A DNA stretch of 64,000 bases. Source: Trichaptum fuscoviolaceum (lineage: Eukaryota > Basidiomycota > Agaricomycetes > Hymenochaetales > Trichaptaceae). Below, piece after piece: positions 55,443 to 64,000 of this stretch. Where the stretch lies: assembly GCA_910574455.1 (NCBI GenBank), contig CAJSYZ010000007.1:2425773-2489772 (forward strand), given 5' to 3'. The notes under the pieces are model-generated. The model was not told the origin of the DNA and ran no database searches. It saw only the letters and a program-made list of their open reading frames with translations. Position 1 is the first letter of the stretch; each line of letters begins with the position of its first letter. Both the position numbers and the translations under genes were made by a program.

Positions 55443-57309
55443 ATGTCAAGTTCCGAACGCGGGGACGAAACTTCAGGCTCTCGCTCGGATACAGATGACG
55501 AGTCAGTCTCTAGCCCGGATACAGATGATGAGCAGAGCGTTTCAGAATTCACCATACCTGGTACTCGCGACAGTAGTAGCTCAAAGCGCTCGATTGTCGA
55601 TGGGTCCGACTCCGAGTCTGGCACCGACTGGGAACAGGATGCATTTCTCGAACTTATCGATTTCGGTAGGGATCATATTGCTTACTTACTACGCAGCTTG
55701 GCTTATCTTTGGTGAATTGACAGAGGACTTACCCCGAGGCTTTCAGTCAAAACTATTTATCGATAGCACCGTGGTCCAATCAATCGTCAAAAGTTTGTCG
55801 TCCAAGATAAAGCGTGCAGACCGCGTCGGATTCTCGTCGGAGGACTTTCAGGAAACGCTTCACCTGGCTGAGCGCCTAGGGATGTGCTTTGATTCAGCAA
55901 ATATGAGGATCCTTAAGAGGGATAGGGAGATTCAAGCTCTGCGGAGAAAGATGGAGAGGGCGATAGATCAGCTTGAGTCCAATACATTTCAGTACACGGA
56001 CATGCTCTTCAAACTCACTGAAGAGCTAGCGATCTTCAAGCATCACATGGTAAGCCCAGGCTGCATCTTGGACTTGAAATAAACTCTGACTTAATCATTT
56101 CTAACTTCTCGTCCTATTCTTCTCGGTGATATACAGTCTGAGCCGCTTCATCTGCTTATCAACAAACGTGTGGATGAATTCAGACTTGCTGTCGCCACAG
56201 CCTTCATATCTGTTCTTCCCGGCGCATTTCCGTCAAGAAAACTCTCCAATATTTTTACTGGGGGCGTCATCTGGGACTACTTTTTGACTTGCTTAGTAAC
56301 CCATTATCATTCACATCATACGATCCTGCGCTGGCAAATTCGACTTGAGGATAGTAAGGAGCTCGGCAATCGTTGGATACAGACGAAATCTGTCTTCTCT
56401 GCGATAAGGATTGACATCAAAGACACAGAGCTCGGGAGAAATATTCGTCATGAACTCGCTACTCAATTGAAGCACTTTACGACAGTCATGGCTATGAATC
56501 TCGAAAGATCTGAACGCAAACCCCGAAATCCCAGGCTTGCGCTTAAGTTCTTCCTGCCCCTTCTTATTTGGTCCTATAACGAATGCAAGGATTGGGTAGC
56601 CGCCTTAGACGAATGCAGTTCGGGACAACAGTCAGAGTCGACCAACATTCGACTCTCGGAAACAGAAGTCAATTGTTCTGCCACTCAGACAAAGGCTGTC
56701 TTTCAAGCCGGAACAGCACGTGATGCACGGCGTCAATGGAAACGTGAACTTGAACGTGCCGGTGGAGAGGGTGCTCTGTCCGACATTCAACAACTCATTC
56801 AGAAGTCAATGGATATTCTTGGCGCCGACTCGGCTGACGGCGTAGCATCCTCGTTGAAGATAAATCGACAACTCCTGCGCAAATATGGAGACCGTTCGGC
56901 CATCCTGAGCAGGTTCAATTGGATCAGGAAATGCTTAATTATCCTCTCTGACGACTTGCTCTTGGATATGCTCCTCAAAAATGATGGTGCAATGCGTCGG
57001 TTTACGATGAAGATGGATGCCTCTCAAATAGGGATTATCGAAGCGAGTCAGGGCATTGGACGATTTGACAATGCCGATTACAAAGATACAGACGAGGAAA
57101 ATCTGGACAGGTCCACCCACTTGTTCCTCAAGGATATCGAGCACATGGAGCATCTTGAAGCCCTTGTTCCGACAGAAGAGAATATTGACTCTCTCGTCTT
57201 GAAAACAGTCAACGATCTACTTCATGAGTATGGTCCATTCTATTTAACGGATTATGGAATCCTATTTGCTCTTCTCGACAAATTGGACCCTATCCCACAC
57301 CAGTACTGA
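55443..57309 (+). CDS. Orphan protein with Ser/Asp-rich start and helical body
   Basis: Not recognised. ATG at 55443 gives a Ser/Asp/Glu-rich disordered start (MSSSERGDETSGSRSDTDDE), then GTDWEQDAFLELIDF. A very short intron (about 31 bases, gtaggg to acgcag) would join AWLIFGELTEDLPRGFQ. The body is alpha-helical: VQSIVKSLSSKIKRADRVGF, LKRDREIQALRRKMERA. After an intron at 56049-56137 come LLINKRVDEFRLAVATAF, HELATQLKHFTTVMAM, RRQWKRELERAGGEG and ALVPTEENIDSLVLKTVN. It ends DPIPHQY with TGA at 57307. About 595 aa; no transmembrane or catalytic motif seen. The start exon includes the recurring word GACTCCGAGTC as codons. Probably a lineage-specific gene. Confidence 0.6.
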
Positions 57310-58572
57310 TATAAGTACGGCAGTGTACTAGCTGACGGTTACAAATCGATCCATTGGTCACCGGCACACCATTTTGGCTGAGGCCCAAGGACAAGTTTTT
57401 TTTCGTTCATGGACAAATATTATGTTTAAGGATTTGTACTCTTACTATTTAATGGTTTACTCTATGGTGATCCACTTACTCTTCTCTCTTCAGACTCTAC
57501 TCTTTACAAGTAAGCTCTGTACTATAAGTACTAGTATTCAAGTTAGAAACCACTACCGCCAATAAATCTTCTTGAATATGACAAAATAATATTTAATAAT
57601 ATTCATATACTTATCTTTATGACAGGTGCTCAACATGAACTTGAAGTCGTAGTACTACAGTACTACTACTCAGCCTAGTAGTGGTACATTTTGAAGTTTA
57701 AAGTACTCATATTCAAGTTTTTTTTTTGATATTTCATACTATGCAAGTCGGGAACTGCAGTGATACACCACTATCAGCCTGAGGCTACTCAATCATCCTC
57801 CATCATATCTACGCTTTCCTCTGAAGCGCTTCATGTGTACTAGTATACAGTATTACTACTATGCTAATCGTACTATTTGTAACTTCAAGTTCAAAACATA
57901 GCTAACTTGGAGAGGAAAGCATGCCTCTTTCCGGATGCCAATGGGGAACTTCTGGCCTGAGGTAGGTCACTGGCATGATCCGACTCGGCGAGTCAGTTCG
58001 AGCTTGAGTCCGCTGATGGCAATGTGAGCTTCTCGAGAGTTTGTTTTTTACTAGGTCATAACTAGTACTGTCATTTTATTATATCTCAACACTGAATTTG
58101 TCGTACTGTTTCAAGTTGTAACTTCGAGCCAACGTACTAGTAGCTACCAGTGAGTGGAAACTTGAAGCATGCCTCAGGCTCTTTCCGGATTCAAGTTGAG
58201 AACTTCCGGCCTGAGGTAGTACTACTACTAGTACTAGTAGTAGTAGGTCCGAGTCATTGGTTCGAGTCAAATGCCAGTGTTCAACTTGAAACACTCAGGC
58301 TTTCAAGTTGGATTGGTGTTATGTAAAAAAATTTGTACCAATAGTACTGTACTAGTACTAGTACTACTAGTACTACTACTACTGTACTACTCGACGCCGG
58401 CGGCCGCCCGGGGAATGATTTCCGACCATCGCACTGACTGCAATATTTGGCTACCATCATCTACAACACTGAAGAAGGTCTGTTTTCACATCATTTTCTT
58501 TCAGTACCGTAGTATCCTCAATTCATAAGTTTCAATATACTCCGTATGTGCTGAATGAAAAGTTTATGTTTA
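57310..58572. other. Mosaic intergenic region
   Basis: 1.26 kb with AT-rich DNA at 57400-57750 (T10 tract near 57718) and repeated words. CTACTAGTACTAGTAGTAG occurs at 58215-58245, and TACTAGTACTAGTACTACTAG at 58348-58392. CTTGAA/TTCAAG appears at several sites; GGCCTGAGGTAG occurs twice (57955, 58210) in similar contexts. These contexts (TTTCCGGATnC...AACTTC(T/C)GGCCTGAGGTAG) form a ~60-bp imperfect duplicate. No gene. Confidence 0.55.
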
Positions 58573-61500
58573 TCACTGTCTATTTTCGTACAAAGATTCG
58601 TGCATGTGCATGTCAGCAAATCGGTTAACATAGAATCTATCATAAAAGTCCAGGGACTTCTCAGGTGTCAATGACTTCGGCGGACATTCATCACCCTTTG
58701 GAACCCCAAGGAGGTGAGCCAAACGAAAGATGTCCCCTATACCTATCACCAATAGCTTCGGAGCCTTGCAGTCACGGTGATAGTGACGTCTGCCACTGGC
58801 ATTCACACCAGAACAGCATTCAACACAGGCGGTAGAGGTCTCTAACTCATATTCCGGCTTGACAATCCACATACTTGTTTTTGGGTCAGGCGAGTCTCCA
58901 ACACGCTTGAACAATTGGACGAGAGCGCAGTCCTGATGCTCCCCTTTAGCGGTGAAGGAAAAAAGAAGCATAACCCGGGCAACTCTCATTCCTGAAAACC
59001 CCTTTTTGCGGGGGCTAACTCGAACAAGGACTGCGTCATGTCTTGCTTTTCCGCGCCAAGAGGGATTGGACCTGATCACCTCCCTCATTGCTTGTTCTAT
59101 TGGGATCGATTTGCCACGGTAGGCAAAGAAAGCGGTGGCTGAATGGAAAATTGAGAAGTCATTGTTCATGTCCAATTCAGCTGTTGGTTCGGCTCTGCCA
59201 GAGGAGCCCCTTAAGTTGGAATTGCGCTTCTCGTACTTGTTGAATAAGTATTCTTTAATGAGCTGTTGGAGCTGTCGAAGCTCTGGATGGCCTTTTATCG
59301 CCGCAAGCGCGTTGAGCTGTTTCGGGTACACCTTACTGGACTCTGCAAGTATAACAACAGAGAAGTCAGATGTGCAGCACCAAAAGCACGGGTTACTAAG
59401 TAATACTAACGTTGTTTCGAAGCCATTAACATCAAGCTCAAAGGGTCATTTCTGCCGCCCAAGCGAAGCTGGCATTCTACGCTATGAACCGCACCACACT
59501 GGGGCTCATCCACTGAACTTCCGGAATCCTCCAGGTCAGCAATTTCGATTTGCTCTTGGTTGCCCACAATGTCATCGAAGAAGTCCTCTGTATCATCGGC
59601 TGCCCCTGTTGTTTGTACGCCATGATGTTGCATCTGCTCCCTCTGGGTTGGGGCCTTCTCGGCGTCATCCGTCTTTGACTCTGACATATTGTTCCGCAAA
59701 ACGTCTCGCAAGGCATTCCACATAGCCTCAGCCAGCGTATCGTCCAGCAGTCCACGCCTTTTGAAGTCTGCCCTCGACGCAATAAGTTTGCTGAGTCGTT
59801 GGTTTGCTGTGATCATCTGTCCCAAAGGATCATTTCTGTTTCGAGCGCCGCCATGTCTCCTTGACCGCGTGAATGTGTTTATTTTCTGTTATAGACGAAC
59901 ACAATCCGCTAGGAGCAGCAAAGAGAGGGATCATTGTTGGATAATGGACCATGGCATGTTGTCGTGGCAGTGAAAAATTATCCCGGATGCCCTTTGCTAT
60001 GAATATTTGCCGATATTGATGATAGTGATCCAGAGAGGCTTTAATTTGATCAAGATTTGAGGCTGTAATCGTGTACCGACGCACAAGGTAACAGAAGTCC
60101 AGAAATGCACTCAATGCATGAATTATATCATCGTGCACAATGCCCACAATAGCCGGAAGATACACCTAAGTGGATTGCATCAGATATCAGCAAACCACCG
60201 CCTCGAGCGAGATGCAAAGACCACATACTTTCATAAGCGCCTTTGAATCATTACCTGTCCATTGCTTGAAGCCTCGACCTTCAGGAAATCTGCGAAGACC
60301 AGGAAAAGGAGCAGCAACTCTGATTCTACGTGAAAGTTAGCAATGATATTCACATTAAACGACTTGTAAGGTAATAGTGCCTTTTATCCACAATATCCAG
60401 CTCTGTCGTGGTCATGCACTGGCAAATCCACTCAACAAGATGGTCCTTGAACACGCCTTTGATGATTTGGTGCAGCAGCAGGTCCGGAGATATGAGATCG
60501 CATATATCTGCGCGCGGAAAGTCATTGGTGAAAGGCTACAGAACAACATACAAGTTGCAGAATACGCATCCAGTGAAGAAGTTGAAGTACGTACCACAAT
60601 ATCCTGGTGGAACCCGTACTCTTTCCGGATTGTTGCTCTATTAATGTTGTTGCCATCTACTTGATCTATCAATTGTTCGTGCAGCTCTTTTGTTCGAGGA
60701 TTTGAAACAAATTCCAAATTATCTAGGTCCTTGTGAGGTGCTGTGCATCTATGCCGCCACAGTAAGTCATTGCCTCAGACTCGGATATGATTTTGGGAAA
60801 GGACGGTACTTACTTGCAGCACCATCCAGTGCATATTGCGCATAGACTCACCTGTTCCGGATAATCGGCTATATACGAGCCGAGTCCGAGAACCGACCTA
60901 CGCAAGTGACCATCAGGACACCGGAGAATGGTTAACTCAGTGTTTATGGACATGGCGGTCTTCAGTGAACTCAAGATTTTTGATATAGACGAATGAAAAA
61001 TTTGATGTTGAAAGCGGCGGAATTCATCTGACTTTTCGTATTGCCGCTCAGCTGCAAAATGTGTCAGAGCTAATCAAATATTACGGTATGATACACACTC
61101 TTTGGTATTGCTAGAAATGCTAAAGCTGGACTGTATTCAATTTCTGTGACCGCCGGGCCTTGTTAGATACATTCCCGATGGAGAGATACAACGGATAGTA
61201 TTTGTTATTTCCAGTTCCGACAGAGACTGTTGTCTTATCGCTCCCTAAGATCACCGGAACAAACATAGATCCATGGACTGCTTTATCTTCGGCGTAGATC
61301 TTGTTCTAGGTCAAGGATAATCAGCATGTTTCCTGCGAGTTTATGATTCATGACCTACAGCCTGTTCCCAAGCAAAATTTCCGGACATGTAATTTCTGAA
61401 TACTCGTTCTTTGTCATCAGAGTCCTCCTTCGGCTGATACTCGCGAAACGGGACATAGTCGAATTCGCCTTCCAACACCGGATTGTCCACCAAATTCCGG

Positions 61501-62544
61501 ATCACTTCCAGAGGATCCCGATACCATACATCATATTCTTTCCTCTTCCATGACTCGGTGTTCTCGTTTGTCGCCTTTTGGCCATTGTCGTCCGTGTAGA
61601 AGTTACTAAAGGACTTCCAAGACACATCACCGACTTCCGTAGCGTCAATGACGGTGTACAAATTTTGTGCGTCTCCATCAAGTAGCGAACTAGTTATACC
61701 TAGATCCGAGTCATTGTCAGGCTCTGTCGTATCCAATTCGGAACATCCGCCAGATTTTACATTCTCCGCCACCTGAATCAGCTGATAAGCCTTCATGATT
61801 CCGAGAATTTTTGTTATGTTCCCAGCAGACATTTGCTCTTCCCGATACAGAAAATCTGCGAGCTCGAAATCTGCTCTGCACGAATAGGGAAACCAGACAT
61901 TAGACACAGGTTCGTTTCGCGGAACGGGTGGTTCTTCATTTTCTAAGGAAATTCCTGCCGCATCGCATGGCGTGGCTGCACGGTGTCAGGTGTCAGAGTA
62001 CTGCAGTAAACCGGGGACAATAAACATGACACGCACCATTCAAGTATCTGTGATACACCTTCAAGTTATCCTCGCTCTCCTTATAATCTCCAATGTCGGA
62101 GTCCAAATCTTCAGAGGATGCGCTACGGCCATCACTTCCGGTGACAGAATGATGGGACAGAGAATCAGCTCCGTCTAAATCTTGAAGCAGCTCGTCTCGG
62201 CCTATGCTAAGCATCGAGATATCCTGCGTAAGTATAGAGATGTCGTAATCGTAACTTGAAGAGCCGCAGCCCATTTTATCTTCAAGTTGACCCTCGACCC
62301 GGAGTTCGGGGGAGTTCGAGATACTTTTAGGTTCTGGAACTTGTGCGGGTCGAATGGGTGATGAATCATAACCATAAGCAGCAGGTCCTGATGCAAATGA
62401 TGATGGATGAGCTGAGTATTCATGTCTTGTTCTTGCGGATTGATTCTTAAACCTTCTGTCGCAGTCGGAGAAGGTACATCGAATGGATGGGGGGAAGAAA
62501 TCAGTAAAATGAACGGGTTTGGGCTTTCGCCGTGTTACCGGCAT
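58573..62544 (-). mobile_element. Plavaka-type DNA transposase gene (C2H2 zinc finger), probably defective
   Basis: Transposase of the Plavaka group, abundant in mushrooms. ATG at 62544 gives MPVTRRKPKPVHFTDFFPP and a C2H2 finger (RCTFSDCDRRFKNQSARTR then HEYSAH). Later exons give WFPYSCRADFELADFLYREE, DVSWKSFSNFYTD, YDVWYRDPLEVIRNLVDNP, FREYQPKEDSDDKERVFRNY and GNFAWEQA. They continue with GSMFVPVILGSDKTTVSVGT, YYPLYLSIGNVSNKARRS, AFLAIPKTERQYEKSDEF, LGLGSYIADYPEQ, DLISPDLLLHQIIKGVFKDH, RFPEGRGFKQWTGNDSKAL and YLPAIVGIVHDDIIHALSAF. The end has FSLPRQHAMVHYPTMIPLFA, GLCSSITENKHIHAVKETWR and TANQRLSKLIASRADFKRR. A C-terminal part to 58573 follows. About ten introns are required. Between ARRSQ and ALAFLAIPK (about 61130-61155) the frame is shifted with no intron to explain it. 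No terminal inverted repeats were located. Confidence 0.85.
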
Positions 62545-63133
62545 CGACTTGGATGCAACCTATAGTAGTACCTATTAGCAACTTGAAGTCGACTTTTGAC
62601 TTACTTCGACTTTTGACTTACTAAGTTAGAACATGAATCCCCAGCCTCAGGCTGAAGCTGTCAACTTGAACTTGAAGTAGCACTGGCAGCGAATCGAGTT
62701 CGCCAAGGTGGACTCGCGTAGTAGGAGCTAGTAGTAGTCTACCTGGCAGATTTGCTAGTAGTACGGTAGAAGGCTGCGGCTGAGTGCCTTGACTCACTGA
62801 CTGCCAGTTCCAGTGTCAGGCTTGCCGTCTCGGTCGCCGGAATCCGAGTCGGAGTGCAACTTCAAGTTGAAGCCTGCCAGTGCCAGTCTGAGTGAGCCTG
62901 AGTGCCAGTGCCAGCGCCAGTGCCAGGTACCGCCGTGACTCAGGCTCGCTCACTGGCACTCCGAGTCACTGCCAGCCTGAGTGCCAGTGGCAGGCTGGCA
63001 GTGGGCGTAAATTTTCCTTGAATAGGCGCCCTCATCTTCAACTTGAACTTTAACTTGCACCTTTGACTCTGAGTCGACTCACCATCGATATTCATAGCAC
63101 CTGCCAGTGTGCCCCTATTACTACTGCACAGGA
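62545..63133. other. Mosaic intergenic region
   Basis: About 590 bases almost wholly of recurring words. TTGAAGTCGACTTTTGACTTA occurs twice in tandem (62580-62625). GCCAGTGCCAGTG runs and CTCACTGGCACTCCGAGTCAC occur at 62875-63005, CTTCAAGTTGAAG near 62860, TAGTAGTCTACC near 62735. Upstream region shared by the Plavaka gene (minus) and the gene at 63134 (plus). Confidence 0.6.
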
Positions 63134-64000
63134 ATGTTAACTCAAAGACAGACGCGGGCTAAGAATAGCGATCAGCATCCGGGAGCGGTAGTCAATAAGC
63201 TGCGAACACGTCGAACGAAAGAGGAGATATTGAGGGAGAAGGAAGGGAAGGAGAGAAGGAGAGAAGAACAGGCATCAAAGCGTGATGAGGCATTGAGGGA
63301 GAAGGAGGAGAAGGAAAAACAGAAGGAAGAACAGGCAGCTCTGCGCGAAGCTGCGGCACAGCAAGCCGCGTATGCGAGAGAGAAGAGAAAACTCATCGCG
63401 GAACAGAAACGGGCAGCGAAAGAACAAGAGGCATCTGAGAAGGTACGCAAGAAAAGAACTGCAGCAGAGCAACAGGAAACAGCCATACTGGAGACGATGG
63501 AGCTTGAGAACAATTTGTCAAAGGCTCTTGACATTCGCACCCATATGGGCTCAACTGCACCTAAGCTGGCTGGCACTGGCAAACGAGGGCGAAACAAGTC
63601 GAAAGGCGTCCCTGAAACTAGTGAGTCCTTATCTTCAAGTCAGTGACAGTCGAGTTATGAGATATGGGCATAACAGGTTCAACGAACGATGAAAAAGACA
63701 GCTCTTGTGCAGCTGAAGACGGCGAACATTTAAAGATTCGTAAGTTGTTTGCCTTTATGACTTTGAGACTCCAAGGGTGACCACTTTAACTCACATTATG
63801 ATGCAGCTAACTCCGATGCGCCCAACAGAGCGCGCGCAAAGAAAGTTAGGAAAAAGGATACCAGAGGTGCACTTCCTTTCCGTACTCGCGTGCAGGGTGC
63901 AAAGGGTTCAAATAGTGCCATAAGTGGCACCGGATATCATAGTACGCTTGCAGGACAAAACAGCAGTCTTTCTGGTGAGGATACAGACATGATAGAGTCG
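63134..64000 (+). CDS. Lys/Glu-rich coiled-coil protein, runs off the window
   Basis: Not recognised beyond fold. ATG at 63134 gives MLTQRQTRAKNSDQHPGAVV, then a highly charged single helix: RRTKEEILREKEGKERRREE, EALREKEEKEKQKEEQAALR and EKRKLIAEQKRAAKEQEASE. Next comes ELENNLSKALDIRTHMG and a GKRGRNKSKG basic cluster. GT donors near 63620 and 63739 lead to further short exons with NRARAKKVRKKD. Genes of this type, with RRTK plus a long Glu/Lys/Gln helix, are in my recollection common beside transposons of this class in mushrooms; that link is inference. A GTG upstream at 63107 is not a needed start. Confidence 0.55.

Noticed and set aside
58250..58275. Possible tRNA B-box (GGTTCGAGTC)
   Set aside because: No acceptor stem, A-box or anticodon arm could be folded around it.
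42200..63100. CRISPR-like array
   Set aside because: Repeats are 8-15 bases with irregular spacing, in a eukaryotic genome with spliced genes; no array structure.

Overview
The window is nuclear DNA of a filamentous basidiomycete, almost certainly a mushroom-forming Agaricomycete. Nearly every gene is broken by introns, mostly of 45-110 bases, with GT-AG borders. There are fungal versions of EPL1, UTP3, FCF2, COQ5, ALG7, complex I 40 kDa subunit and isocitrate lyase. Two families are typical of mushrooms: a FunK1-type kinase and a Plavaka-type transposase. No rRNA, convincing tRNA or CRISPR array was seen.

Layout. 1-15.8 kb: two GH35 beta-galactosidase copies point away from each other on either side of a small unknown gene, EPL1 (NuA4 histone acetylation) and UTP3/SAS10 (ribosome assembly). 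The left copy looks intact but is cut by the window edge. The right copy is a pseudogene. A palindromic MITE-like element and an HRI1-like gene complete this part. 18-31 kb is dense and housekeeping: a CENP-B-type transcription factor, a DUF2462 nucleolar protein divergent from the complex I subunit, FCF2, COQ5, ALG7, and a SET-domain protein apparently fused to the tRNA deaminase subunit TAD3. 31-37.5 kb: two tandem 7-TM receptor-like paralogues and isocitrate lyase (glyoxylate cycle).

From about 38 kb to the end the character changes to an accessory compartment. It holds a FunK1 kinase damaged by a 55-bp tandem duplication, a trypsin-fold (PA clan) fusion protein, a large coiled-coil orphan gene split by a 2.2-kb non-autonomous hAT element, another orphan gene, a Plavaka transposase and a coiled-coil gene running off the edge. 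Non-coding DNA here is built from a handful of short, mostly palindromic words (CTACTAGTAG, TGCCAGTGGCA, TTCAAGTTGAA, GACTCCGAGTC, CAGCCTGAG) mixed in endless order. The same words occur inside introns and even coding exons.

The most unusual observations are: (i) two neighbouring accessory genes each carry a run of three homologous introns separated by short same-phase exons, as if intron-exon units had been copied in tandem; (ii) the hAT element carries a frameshifted fragment of a host ING-family gene (a Pack-type capture) and sits in a coding exon with a perfect 8-bp target duplication; (iii) the palindromic word mosaic itself; (iv) the SET-TAD3 fusion. All domain assignments are from reading translated sequence by eye; no database search was run.
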